Below the pieces are notes generated by a model. It did not search any database and was not told the origin of the DNA. It saw only the letters and a list, made by a program, of their open reading frames with translations. From Acidobacteria bacterium Ga0077551 (GTDB lineage Bacteria > Pseudomonadota > Alphaproteobacteria > Caulobacterales > Hyphomonadaceae): 64,000 bases of DNA. The stretch is from NCBI GenBank assembly GCA_001464545.1, contig LNFC01000020.1, positions 113,694-177,693 of the forward strand. The letters run 5' to 3'. This document shows positions 46,539 through 56,118 of the stretch, one piece after another (the stretch's first letter is position 1; each line of letters begins with the position of its first letter). Position numbers and translations under genes: made by a program.

Positions 46539-46635
46539 GTAAGCGAAAGCCGTGACGTTGGGGGAAGCGCTGCGCCGCCGCCCCTGTGCGGCGCTACGAT
46601 TTTGTGACATGCTCCCCGCACGGGAGAAAACGCAC

Positions 46636-47595
46636 ATGGCGCCAAGCCGTGGACTGACAGGACGGAGCGCTGCTCTGGCAGCCCTGCTGGCCTTATGCCC
46701 GGCCCCGGCCCTGGCCGCCGAACGTCTCGTCATCCCGTTCGAGATCAACGACCTCGACCACATGGTGGTGCGGATCGAGATCAATGGTACGGGCGGGACA
46801 ACCGCTGTCATCGATACCGCCGCCACCTTCCCGATGCTGGACAGCCGGACCGCGTCGTCCAGCGGTGTGCCGGCGCCGGGGGCCGACCCGCGCCGCGTCA
46901 ACGTCCTTGGGCTCAACGGCGCCCGGGAATACCCGGTGGTGCGGGTGGATGAAATCCGGCTCGGGAACCTTAACCTTGCTTCACTCGACGCGGCCTATAG
47001 CGAGGATCTCGATGTGCCTGGCGCGGCCGCCAATGTCCTGCCGTCAACCGCCTTTCCGGGTGATATTCTCGAGCTGGATTTCAGCCGGCGCGTGATCTCC
47101 GTCTATGATGGCCGCCCCGACCGTCCGGAGACGGATGTTTCGGGGCGGATCAACTATACGGTTCTAGACGGCCTGATGTTCGTCGATGTCCGGATCAACG
47201 GAAAGCCTGGCCGGGCGATTGTCGATACCGGCTCCAATATCAGCTATGTGAATTCGGCCTTCGCCGGCCTGGCGCAGATGCGAACCAATGAGGAAAAGTC
47301 GCAGCTCTTGCTGGGCGCCACCGGCGGCGACGCGCGCGTACGTGTGGCAACCGCGCGCAAGATGTCTCTTGGGGACTTCTACTTTTCGGGCGCAGACATC
47401 ATGGTGTCCGATCCCTTCCTGTTCGAAAGCCTCGGCGTCTCCGATGAACCAGCCATGGTGCTCGGGCTCGACTATCTTTCGCTGTTCACCGTGCAGTTCG
47501 ACCGGCGGCAGAACCGGATGGTGCTCTCGCTGCCTGCAACCAAACGCAAAGGCATGCTGGTGAACTTGAACCCTCGCGGTTCCCGCATCCAGTAA
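46636..47595 (+). CDS. Retropepsin-like aspartic protease family protein, exported
   Basis: 319 residues from ATG 46636, with GGGAG ten bases upstream; in-frame ATGs at 46552 and 46609 exist. A signal peptide (LAALLALCPAPALA) leads to two halves, each with a D-T core: VIDTAATFPML near residue 55 and IVDTGSNISYVN near 195. The first lacks the Gly/Ser of DTG/DTA(S), reading DTAA. Ending LGLDYLSLFTVQFDRRQNRMVLS is typical. Periplasmic protein-processing or peptide binding is inferred. Confidence 0.85.
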   Translation: MAPSRGLTGRSAALAALLALCPAPALAAERLVIPFEINDLDHMVVRIEINGTGGTTAVIDTAATFPMLDSRTASSSGVPAPGADPRRVNVLGLNGAREYPVVRVDEIRLGNLNLASLDAAYSEDLDVPGAAANVLPSTAFPGDILELDFSRRVISVYDGRPDRPETDVSGRINYTVLDGLMFVDVRINGKPGRAIVDTGSNISYVNSAFAGLAQMRTNEEKSQLLLGATGGDARVRVATARKMSLGDFYFSGADIMVSDPFLFESLGVSDEPAMVLGLDYLSLFTVQFDRRQNRMVLSLPATKRKGMLVNLNPRGSRIQ

Positions 47596-47601
47596 TCTGC
47601 C

Positions 47602-50430
47602 CTAGCCAAACGCCCCATAGGCATGCGTCAGCGCGAGGCTGATGCCGTGCAGGCTGCGGTCGATCTCGTCGAGCGGTTCGATGATGTCGCGGTGGATGCG
47701 GTCATACCCGTAGCCCGAGGTCTGCCCCGATCCGGGCTCGGTCAGCCCGGCGAGGGGTTCGTCGCTTTCGCCGGAGCGCGGGAAGATGCGGGCGAGCAGT
47801 TCTACCGCTTCGGCGAGGCGCAGTTCGGCGACCATGCGGATGATGTCGCGCTGGCTCGTGTCGTGGCGCTCGGAAATGCGCGGCACGCTGCCGGCCAGCG
47901 CGACGGCCTTCATGATCAGCGCCTGGCGGATCGCATGCAGCACGTGCATATCGAGGCGGCCTTCATGGCGCGCCCTGGCGGTCGCGGCGCCGTCGACACG
48001 GGCGAGCAGCCGGTCGAAACGGGCAAGGTCGATCGACAGGAGGTTCGCGATCCGGTGGATCGACGCCGCCGTCTCGTCCGTACGCAGAACATAATAAGCC
48101 GCGCGGTAGGCCGCCGCCTTGTGGGCCGGGGCGAGGCGCGTATGGGCGATCCAGACGCTCGGGTCGAAGAGGTTGGCATAGGCGCGCAGGGCCGGCAGGC
48201 TGGTGCGCGTGCGCGCCTCGCTCGCCAGCAGGATGAGGCTGTGCATCCGCGGGCTCTCGTTGATCAGGCCCGCCAATCGCTCGCTCTCGCGCTGCAGGGA
48301 TGAGCCGATGCCGGCAGCGGTGTTCACCGGGATGCCGAGCTGGTGCAGCGTCGCATTGTGCGAGATCGCGCGCAGCGCGGCCGGGCCCACCGGGCCGCCG
48401 CTGCGTTTCTTCTGGCGTGAGCCCGCGCGTACCACGAGGCCGCTGGCGAAGGAGCCGAGCAGGCGGCCATAATCGGCATTTGCGAACAGTCGCTCATGCC
48501 AGGCGCGCAGCGACCGGTAGAAGTCCCAGACGAGATCGGTGCGGGTGTAGAACGTGTCGGCCAGCGCCTCCGGCGGCGGCGCAAGGCGGCTGGCGCACCA
48601 GGCGGCATAGGTTGTCTCTGCAAGTTCCGCGTTCGCGAAATGCAGGAAGCCGTCGCCGCCCTGGAAGCTGACCTCATGGATCAGCGGCACCCCGCGCGCC
48701 TTGGCCCCGGCGCGCGTCCACCGCGTCAGCAGGTGATCGAAGCGCTGCTCGAAACTGCCAGGCCAGGCACCCCGGCCCATCGATTCGCCGTGGGTGTTGA
48801 AGATCAGCAGGCTGACATTGGCCTTTTTCGCGGCGAGGGCCCGGATGATCAGGTTGTGGATCCGCTCGATCGCCATCGAGCCGGCGACCTGGCCGATGAA
48901 GCGCCCGGAATCGGAAAAGCCAAGCTGGACCGAGAGATACCCGCGCTGCTTCACATAGGCGAGGAATTCGGGCTCTTCCAGCAGCCGCTCGATGAACCGC
49001 CCGCCGGTCTCCAGAGCCTCGGGTGTCTCGAAAAGGGGCGAGATATCGAGCTGTCCGTCCACCCCGTATTGCCGGGCAAGGTAAAGCGCGCCCATGACGG
49101 TCGCCGGGTTTTCGCTCTCGGCGATCAGGAAGCGGATCACCGAGCCGGAATCGACATGCTTCAAGATCTGGGCGCACATCATGAACTGGCGCCGCGCGGT
49201 CGATTGCTCGCGGAACAGATCGGCGAAGTTCAGCGGGAGCGGTTTGGACTTGCGCGCCTTCTGGGCCAGCTGCGACAGCGCCACGCGGCCAAGCTCGCGG
49301 TCTTCGGTCTCGAGGCCGAGGTCGCGCGCGAGCACGGTGCGCACCTGCGCGGCGTTGACGCGCAGGTGGATCCGTCCGGTGCCGAGCTGCAACGCTTCCA
49401 TCTGCGCCCGCAGCGCGATCAGGCGCGCCACTGTCACTTCGGGAAGAGCGCCGAGTGCCGCGTCGATCACCGCCGTCAGCTCACGGACGTTCGTGATCCG
49501 GTCGGCACTGTCGGCCGTCAGCGCGTTGGCCGCGGCGACCAGCAGGTCCGGATCCGTCAGGTCTCCGCCAAAACGCTTCGCGTGCGCCTCGGTCTCCTTC
49601 GCGGCGCGCTTGAGGCGCTTCGGCAAGGCGGCGAGCGCGACAGGCGCCTTGACGCCCGCCAGGATGTCCTCCAGCGCGGCGCCGTAGCGCGCGAGCTGCA
49701 CCGCTTTCTCGCTCAGGCGCAGATGGACCGAGCGGAACCAGGGAATGTCCGTACGCCCATCAAGATCATAGCCAACCCAGCTGGCAATCGTCGGCAGGGC
49801 CGGGCGCAGGTCCTGCCACGCGTCCGGAAAGGCTTCGCGGGCGATTTCCACCACCTGCGCGGCGTAGGCGGCCTGCGCCTCGGCGGCGTGGCGCAGCGCG
49901 TCCTGCGCTTCGCGGTGCTCCGCTTCGAGCGTAATCGACTGGTTCCAGGTCCGCCCGTCGGACTGGATGTGTTTCTTCAGCGCGGCCCTGTGGCCGGCCG
50001 TCGGCTTCGTGACATACGCCGCCATCGCGGCGCGCAGGTGCTGCGAGAGGGCGAAGGTCGGGTGCGCTGTGAAGACGATGCCGCCGCCGGGTGTCTCGAC
50101 GGCCGCGCGGTAGGCGTCGAAGCTTTCCGCCGCGAGCGCCTTCAGGCGCGCGGTCACCGGCGCCCAGGCCGCTTCGGTGTCGGCGCCCGAATGCTGGCGG
50201 CGGAACTGGCCCGCGCGCTCTTCAAGCAAGGTGAGGTGGACTTCCTCGGCCAGCGCCGAGAGCTGCTCCAGCTCGAACTCCTCGGATTCCAGTTTCCGGA
50301 ACAGCGTCTGCGCCAGCGAGAAGACGGAGTTGGTCAGCGGATCGGCATCGATGCGCGCCGCTTCCCGGCGCAGGAAGTCCTGCACCCAGTCGAGGCTCAG
50401 GCGGGAAGGCTTGGCGGTGCGCGGTGTCAT
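47602..50430 (-). CDS. Divergent phosphoenolpyruvate carboxylase-like protein
   Basis: 942 residues from ATG 50430 (MTPRTAKPSRLS), a size near PEPC (about 880-960). VFTAHPTFALS near residue 115 matches the PEPC TAHPTE motif except that Glu is Phe. GFSDSGRF near 503 replaces GYSDSxKD, THGESMGRGA near 546 replaces HGRGGxxxRGG, and SFQGGDGFL near 590 replaces EQGE. So the fold is that of PEPC but several catalytic residues differ. It may be an enzyme of changed activity. The frame opens further to 50541, less likely used. Confidence 0.8.
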   Translation of the reverse strand: MTPRTAKPSRLSLDWVQDFLRREAARIDADPLTNSVFSLAQTLFRKLESEEFELEQLSALAEEVHLTLLEERAGQFRRQHSGADTEAAWAPVTARLKALAAESFDAYRAAVETPGGGIVFTAHPTFALSQHLRAAMAAYVTKPTAGHRAALKKHIQSDGRTWNQSITLEAEHREAQDALRHAAEAQAAYAAQVVEIAREAFPDAWQDLRPALPTIASWVGYDLDGRTDIPWFRSVHLRLSEKAVQLARYGAALEDILAGVKAPVALAALPKRLKRAAKETEAHAKRFGGDLTDPDLLVAAANALTADSADRITNVRELTAVIDAALGALPEVTVARLIALRAQMEALQLGTGRIHLRVNAAQVRTVLARDLGLETEDRELGRVALSQLAQKARKSKPLPLNFADLFREQSTARRQFMMCAQILKHVDSGSVIRFLIAESENPATVMGALYLARQYGVDGQLDISPLFETPEALETGGRFIERLLEEPEFLAYVKQRGYLSVQLGFSDSGRFIGQVAGSMAIERIHNLIIRALAAKKANVSLLIFNTHGESMGRGAWPGSFEQRFDHLLTRWTRAGAKARGVPLIHEVSFQGGDGFLHFANAELAETTYAAWCASRLAPPPEALADTFYTRTDLVWDFYRSLRAWHERLFANADYGRLLGSFASGLVVRAGSRQKKRSGGPVGPAALRAISHNATLHQLGIPVNTAAGIGSSLQRESERLAGLINESPRMHSLILLASEARTRTSLPALRAYANLFDPSVWIAHTRLAPAHKAAAYRAAYYVLRTDETAASIHRIANLLSIDLARFDRLLARVDGAATARARHEGRLDMHVLHAIRQALIMKAVALAGSVPRISERHDTSQRDIIRMVAELRLAEAVELLARIFPRSGESDEPLAGLTEPGSGQTSGYGYDRIHRDIIEPLDEIDRSLHGISLALTHAYGAFG

Positions 50431-50591
50431 GGCGTCCAGAAACGCAACAAATGCAACGTTGTCAAAGGCGTTCTGGGGCTCGAACTTGCATGCCTGTCTT
50501 GCACGCGAGTCAGCGGCGATCTCCCCGCCCAGATCGTCCACCTCCGGGCGGCCCGCTATTGCGCCGGACGATACAACCGCTAGGCAGGCGC

Positions 50592-51680
50592 ATGTCCTAT
50601 GCCCTGACCCATCTTCGCGACCTCCTTGCGCCGGGATTCGACGACATTCTGGACGTGCGCTCGCCCGGCGAATTCGCCGACGACCATATTCCGGGCGCCC
50701 TCAACCTGCCGGTCCTCGATGATGCCGAGCGGGCCCTCGTGGGGACGATCTATAAGCAGGAGAGCGCATTTCGCGCGCGCAAGGTCGGCGGCGCACTGGT
50801 CGCGAAACGGGCCGGTGCCAACATCGAGGCCTACCTGCTCGACAAGCCGGGAAGCTACCGGCCGCTCGTCTATTGCTGGCGTGGCGGCATGCGGTCCGGC
50901 GCATTTGCCACGATCCTGCGTCAGGTCGGATGGCGCGCCGAAACCCTTGAAGGCGGATACAAATCCTTCCGACAGGCCGTCATCAGCCTTCTCTACGCTC
51001 CGCCGGACGGGGGCGCGCCGCTGCTGGAACGGCTCGTCGTCCTCGACGGCAATACCGGCACGGCGAAAACCGAACTGCTCCGCCGCATGGCGGCGCGCGG
51101 CGCGCAGGTGCTCGACCTCGAGGGGCTGGCCCATCATCGCGGCTCGCTGTTTGGCGCGCTGGCATCGGGCCAGCCTTCACAGAAGTCGTTTGATACGGCG
51201 ATCGCGATGCAGTTGGTGGCGTTCGACCCGCACCGCCCGGTCCTGGTCGAGGCCGAGTCGAGCCGTATCGGCCAGCTTGTCGTCCCCGGCGTCCTCTGGG
51301 CACTGATGCGCCAGGCGCCCCGGATCCGCGTTGAGGCAGGTCTCGCACAACGCGGCGCCTACCTCGCGCAGGCCTACGCAGACCTCACCGTTGACCGGGA
51401 TCGGCTGTCGGAAACGATCGGCCTGCTCAGGCCGTATCACCCTGCGGAGCGCATACTCGGCTGGCACGCGCTGGCCGCGGCCGGGCAGATGGCAGACCTC
51501 GCCCGCGAGCTGGTCTCGCATCACTATGATCCGAAATATGCGCGCCAGCGCAGCCGCGATGTGCAGCCTGAACTCGGCAGGGTGGCGCTGCCCGGCTTCG
51601 ACGATGCCGCGCTGGAGGCGGCGGCGCAGGACATCCTGAACCTCGCCGAACGAAGTCCCGCCCGGCTCAGTCCGCGTTGA
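50592..51680 (+). CDS. selU: tRNA 2-selenouridine synthase
   Basis: 362 residues from ATG 50592 with AGGCAGG upstream. An N-terminal rhodanese domain with YCWRGGMRSG near residue 95 carries the catalytic Cys (equivalent to E. coli Cys97), followed by a P-loop GNTGTAKT near 155. The enzyme (also called MnmH/YbbB) replaces 2-thiouridine sulfur by selenium at tRNA wobble position 34, using selenophosphate. Its 3' end overlaps the convergent selD by 14 bases, fitting a shared role. Confidence 0.94.
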   Translation: MSYALTHLRDLLAPGFDDILDVRSPGEFADDHIPGALNLPVLDDAERALVGTIYKQESAFRARKVGGALVAKRAGANIEAYLLDKPGSYRPLVYCWRGGMRSGAFATILRQVGWRAETLEGGYKSFRQAVISLLYAPPDGGAPLLERLVVLDGNTGTAKTELLRRMAARGAQVLDLEGLAHHRGSLFGALASGQPSQKSFDTAIAMQLVAFDPHRPVLVEAESSRIGQLVVPGVLWALMRQAPRIRVEAGLAQRGAYLAQAYADLTVDRDRLSETIGLLRPYHPAERILGWHALAAAGQMADLARELVSHHYDPKYARQRSRDVQPELGRVALPGFDDAALEAAAQDILNLAERSPARLSPR

Positions 51681-53844
51681 TCCGCGGCGCGCCTTCCAGG
51701 ATCTCGCCGATCAGGAAAATGGGCTCGCCCGCCGTATGAAACTCTGCAAGCAGGGCCGGCACATTCGCCGCCGGCACAGCGGCGAGCAGGCCCCCGGCGG
51801 TCTGCGGATCATACAGCAGGTCGCCCAGCGCCGAGGCCGGGCGCGAGACCCGGGCACCGAGCCGGGCGTTCGCTTGCCAGATGGAGGACCTGACCCGCTG
51901 CGCCGAAAGGCTCTCGGCACCGTGAAGCACGGGCACGTCAGCAAGCGAAAGCCGCGCCACAACCCCGGAGGCCTCCAGGATGTTCATCAGGTGCCCCGCC
52001 AGTCCGAACCCGGTGACATCCGTCATCGCGTGCGCTGTTGGCGCGAGCAGGCGCGACGCGGCGGCGAGCGGACGCTGCATGCTGGAGAGGGCGCTCACCA
52101 CATCGCTGCCGCGCGCCAGCCCGCGCATCTCGGCCGCGAGAATGACGCCGGTGCCGATCGGCTTTGTCAGCACCAGCGCGTCGCCCGGCCGGGCCCCGGC
52201 CAGTCCGATGGCCGGCCGGTCCAGCAGGCCGGTTACGGTCAATCCCACCGACAGCTCCTCTCCGACGCTCGTGTGCCCGCCCACAAGGTCCGCACCGGCT
52301 TCGCCAAGCACCCGGCTGACCGCCGCTACGATTTCGGAGAGGGTCGCCGCCTGCATCCGTTCGCTCATCCGGGGCAGGGTGATCGAGAGGAGCGCGGCTT
52401 GCGGCGCCGCGCCCATGGCCCAGACATCGCCGAGGGCGTGAACCGCCGCGATCTGTGCGAGCAGGTAGGGATCCTGGGTGAAGGCGCGCAGGTGATCGGT
52501 ACTGATGACCTGGAGGCGGCCGCCCGATTGCAGGACGGCGGCATCATCGCCGACGCCGGCCAGCGTGTCGGCGCGCATAGCGGGCCGCCGGCCTGCCAGG
52601 GCCTCGGCAAGGACATCGCGGCCGACTTTTGACCCGCAGCCGCCGCACAGCATCTCCTCGCGCCCCACCGCCTCGTCATCCAGCGCCCGCACCGCCGGGG
52701 CAGGCGCCGGTGTCATGGCGGGAAGGTTGCTCAGGCGGGCCATGAAATCGGAATCGATCCGGTCCTTCAGCGACCAGAGCCACCGTCCGGAAAGGGTCAC
52801 GGAATGCTTCTCGGCCACGGCGGACTTTTCGCCGGCCGAAATCAGCTTGAGGTAATCCGACTGCGGAGCATAGCCTCGAAGGCTCTGGCCGCTGAGCGCC
52901 GCCTTCAGGTTGTGGAACAAGGCCGGCGCCTCGCGCACGGCAAACACACCGGCCTTCGGGCGCGGCGCGTGGGTCAGGTGCGCGCAGTCCCCCACGGCGA
53001 AGATGTCCGGATCGGTGCTTGTCCGCAGATCCTTGCCGACATCGACAAAGCCCTGAGTGAGTGCAAGGCCGGTCGACGCGAGCCAGGGATAGGCGCGGGC
53101 TCCGGCCGTGCTGACGGCGAAGTCCGACGCAAAGGTCTGGCCGTCCGCCAATTCGACAGCGCCCTCTGAAATGCGGGAAACGTTGACGCCCGTCACAACC
53201 CGCACGCCATAGCGCGACAGCGCGCTGGCGAGAATTCGGCGGGTCCGTTTGCCGGCGGCGGGGAGGATTTCCGTGCCGGCCTCGAGCAGGGTCACCGTGA
53301 CCCCGGCGCGTCCGGCCGCCTGCAGGCGGTGCGCCATGGCCAGCGCAATTTCGGCGCCCGCAACACCGCCGCCGATGACGACGCAGGCTGCGCGCGGCGC
53401 CGGTCGCTCCAGGAAATCCTGCCAGGCGCCCGCGAAGGGCCCCAGCGGCTTTACCGAGTGGGCATGTTCGGCAAAGCCCGCGAGGCTCGGAAGATCGGCC
53501 GTAACGCCGATATCCAGCGAGGCAATGTCGTAGCGGATCGGCGCGCGTCCTTCGAGATGCACCAGCTTGCCTGCCGCGTCGATGCCGGCGGCCTTGTCGA
53601 AGACGATCCGTGCACCTGCAAACCGGGCGAGGCGGACGAGATCGATATCCAGCTGCTCGCGCGTGTAGTGCCCGGCCACGTAGCCTGGCAGCATGCCGGT
53701 ATACGGGCTGGTCGGGCCGGGATTGATCAGCGTGACCCGGGCGCCCGCCAGCGGGTCCATCCCCCACATTCGCAGCACGAGGGCATGCGTGTGCCCGCCG
53801 CCGATCAGGACGAGGTCCCGGGTGAGCGGCCGTTCCATGTCCAT
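51667..53844 (-). CDS. selD: Fused NADH-dehydrogenase-like oxidoreductase / selenide water dikinase
   Basis: 725 residues. The first half is a two-Rossmann FAD oxidoreductase (LIGGGHTHALVL near residue 12, VIGGGVAGAEIALAMA near 155, FAVGDCAHL near 285), the known Nterm_to_SelD family. The second half is SelD: MLCGGCGSKVG near residue 397 holds the catalytic Cys and Lys (second Cys of the E. coli CGCK replaced by Ser), then GVGDDAAVL and DVTGFGLAGH. It makes selenophosphate from selenide and ATP. The fusion suggests coupled redox supply of selenide. Confidence 0.95.
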   Translation of the reverse strand: MDMERPLTRDLVLIGGGHTHALVLRMWGMDPLAGARVTLINPGPTSPYTGMLPGYVAGHYTREQLDIDLVRLARFAGARIVFDKAAGIDAAGKLVHLEGRAPIRYDIASLDIGVTADLPSLAGFAEHAHSVKPLGPFAGAWQDFLERPAPRAACVVIGGGVAGAEIALAMAHRLQAAGRAGVTVTLLEAGTEILPAAGKRTRRILASALSRYGVRVVTGVNVSRISEGAVELADGQTFASDFAVSTAGARAYPWLASTGLALTQGFVDVGKDLRTSTDPDIFAVGDCAHLTHAPRPKAGVFAVREAPALFHNLKAALSGQSLRGYAPQSDYLKLISAGEKSAVAEKHSVTLSGRWLWSLKDRIDSDFMARLSNLPAMTPAPAPAVRALDDEAVGREEMLCGGCGSKVGRDVLAEALAGRRPAMRADTLAGVGDDAAVLQSGGRLQVISTDHLRAFTQDPYLLAQIAAVHALGDVWAMGAAPQAALLSITLPRMSERMQAATLSEIVAAVSRVLGEAGADLVGGHTSVGEELSVGLTVTGLLDRPAIGLAGARPGDALVLTKPIGTGVILAAEMRGLARGSDVVSALSSMQRPLAAASRLLAPTAHAMTDVTGFGLAGHLMNILEASGVVARLSLADVPVLHGAESLSAQRVRSSIWQANARLGARVSRPASALGDLLYDPQTAGGLLAAVPAANVPALLAEFHTAGEPIFLIGEILEGAPRINAD

Positions 53845-53950
53845 GCGTGACCAATCCCTGTTCCGGCGAGGAGCGCGACCCCTAGGACAAGGCAGGCCGG
53901 AGCGCCAGCAAATTGCCTGAGGATTCCAGCATTATCGCTGGCGGGCAGGA

Positions 53951-55858
53951 TCAGGCGACCGCGATTTCCTGTTTCGTGGGCGCGGCCATCTTGAGGGCTT
54001 GCGCCAAGGAGGCAGGCCGCCCGAAATGGTAACCCTGCAGCTCGTTGCAGCCAGCCATCTTGAGCATCTGCGCGAGCGGTTCGTCCTCGACACCTTCGGC
54101 GACAACCCGCAGGTCGAGGCCCTTTGCCAGCTGGACGAGGCCGGAGATGAGGTGACCGGCCTTCTGTTCGCTCTGGAGGCGTTTCGTCAGTGAGCGGTCG
54201 ATCTTGACGCAGGTGAATCCATAGGATTGCAGATAGGCAAGGCTCGTGAAGCCGGTACCGAAATCATCAAGGGCAAAGCCGACACCGATCGCGCGCAGGC
54301 TGTCGATCGCCCGTCTCGCGCGTTCCGGGTAATCGATCAGGTGGCGTTCGGTGATTTCGAGCTGCAGCCGTTCCGGGGCCAGTCCCGTGGCGTCGAGCAC
54401 GAGCATAACCTGTCGCTCGAAGTCCGGATGGCTGAACTGGACCGGTGAGACATTGACGCTGACGCGCAGGCCTTCGATGTCTCGTGTCTCGCGGCATGCC
54501 CGTTCGAGCACATACATGCCGAGCGCTTGTATGAGCCCGCTGCCTTCGGCAATGCCGATGAACTCGTCCGGGTTGAGGGGGCCAGCGGGACGGCCGGGCC
54601 AGCGCACCAGCGCTTCCACGCCTATGGTGGAGAAGTCCCGCGCGTCGACGAGGGGCTGGTAGACCACATCGAATTCATTCCGGCCGAGGCCGCTGGCAAT
54701 CTCGCGCTCGATCTGGTGGCGCAGGATGCGCCCTTCGTCGAGCGAAGAATCATAGGCGCGGATGCCGCCTTTGCCATTCGCCTTGACCGCATACATGGCC
54801 GTATCGGCGCGGCGCAGCAGTTCAAACGGGCCGTTCGTATCGACCTCGGCAACCGCGATGCCGATGCTCGCGCCGACCTGCAGGGCACGGCCTCTGATCT
54901 TGAGCGGAAGGGTGAGCCGCGTCAGCGCCTGCTCGGCAAATTCGCGCGCAGTCGCCGCCGCATCAGAGCCTTCGATGAGCAGCGCAAACTCGTCTCCGCC
55001 CATCCGGACTAGCATGCCTTGCAGCGGCCGGACGGATTCGAGGATGTGGCCGACGCGCGTGATCAGGTCATCGCCAAACTGGTGGCCGTGCACGTCGTTG
55101 ATGACCTTGAAGCCATCAAGGTCGATGAAGACGATGGCCAGCGAGTCCGGGCCGAGGCCGGACTGTTCAGAGACGGATTCCAACCGGGCGAGCAGCGCAC
55201 GGCGATTGGGCAGGCCGCTGAGGGGATCGGTGAATGCGATCTGCCGGTTCTCGTCGCTGAGTTTCTGCGTCTCGGCCTGTCTCTGGCGCAAGATACTCTG
55301 TGAGCGGATGAGTTTCGAGAAGGTGCGGTTGTATCGGTAGAGAATGATGACCATGCCGCCAGCCACAAGCGCCAGCATGATCGCCTCGGGCATCTTGCCG
55401 CCCCCATCGGCCAACATGAAAAAAACAAAGAACGGCGCGGTCCCGACCGTGGCAACCGAAAGCGCCGCCGAGCGCAGCGGCATCAGGCAGAACACGGCAC
55501 TGATCTGTGTCAGGGCAAGGAAGAAGGTCAGGTGACCCTTGGCCTGAACGTCGCCATAGGAATAGAGCAGCAGGCCCCACGCCATGAAGGCCGTTGTCAT
55601 GACAACGGCCAGTGTGCCGGTCGTCCGGATATGGCGCTGGATCTCTGCGTCGGAAAAGACCGACTGCTTGCGCCGGCTCCACCAGGTGCCCCGCACAGCG
55701 GCGATCGAACACAATACGATCGGGAACACGCTGCTGAGCATGGGATCTGCAAACTGGCTGTAGGTCAGCGAGACGGCCGCCGCGTTGCAGGACAGGATGA
55801 AATAGAGGAGCGGGACCTGGTGGACGAACTCGCGGAACTGGGCCCGCGCCAGGTCCAT
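53951..55858 (-). CDS. Membrane GGDEF-EAL cyclic-di-GMP protein
   Basis: 635 residues from ATG 55858, chosen because GGAGG sits eight bases upstream; frames to GTG 55921 or TTG 56020 are possible. Five to six helices (about 10-190) precede GGDEF (RMGGDEFA near 285, DPLSGLPNRR) and EAL (EALVRW, NVSPVQF, DDFGTG, AEGVED). The EAL catalytic residues all appear intact, and so does GGDEF, so both synthesis and breakdown of c-di-GMP are possible. An RxxD inhibitory site is not evident. Confidence 0.92.
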   Translation of the reverse strand: MDLARAQFREFVHQVPLLYFILSCNAAAVSLTYSQFADPMLSSVFPIVLCSIAAVRGTWWSRRKQSVFSDAEIQRHIRTTGTLAVVMTTAFMAWGLLLYSYGDVQAKGHLTFFLALTQISAVFCLMPLRSAALSVATVGTAPFFVFFMLADGGGKMPEAIMLALVAGGMVIILYRYNRTFSKLIRSQSILRQRQAETQKLSDENRQIAFTDPLSGLPNRRALLARLESVSEQSGLGPDSLAIVFIDLDGFKVINDVHGHQFGDDLITRVGHILESVRPLQGMLVRMGGDEFALLIEGSDAAATAREFAEQALTRLTLPLKIRGRALQVGASIGIAVAEVDTNGPFELLRRADTAMYAVKANGKGGIRAYDSSLDEGRILRHQIEREIASGLGRNEFDVVYQPLVDARDFSTIGVEALVRWPGRPAGPLNPDEFIGIAEGSGLIQALGMYVLERACRETRDIEGLRVSVNVSPVQFSHPDFERQVMLVLDATGLAPERLQLEITERHLIDYPERARRAIDSLRAIGVGFALDDFGTGFTSLAYLQSYGFTCVKIDRSLTKRLQSEQKAGHLISGLVQLAKGLDLRVVAEGVEDEPLAQMLKMAGCNELQGYHFGRPASLAQALKMAAPTKQEIAVA

Positions 55859-56118
55859 ATCGCTCACCTCCAGCCGGTACTGGCTGGCGAGCGTGAACAA
55901 TGCGCGCTTCAGGTTGAACACGGGTGGGAGCTCTCTGACCAGTTTCTTGTCAGGGCTGGCTACACGAATGCGGATAATTCCGGGTGTGACCGTTCGATCA
56001 AATTTGACAGGTCTGTACAAAGGCGGGGCAAAAACCCGCGCTTTTCCGGCCAGTTACAACCACGGGCGAACCGGCGCGATGACCCGGGGAGTTGCGATTT
56101 CCGGCAAAAGCGGCCGGC

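Noticed and set aside
48496..50583. Very long rightward open frame opposite the PEPC-like gene
   Set aside because: Its composition (Arg/Gly/His-rich, no motif) is that of the antisense of a GC-rich gene; the leftward frame has clear PEPC motifs.
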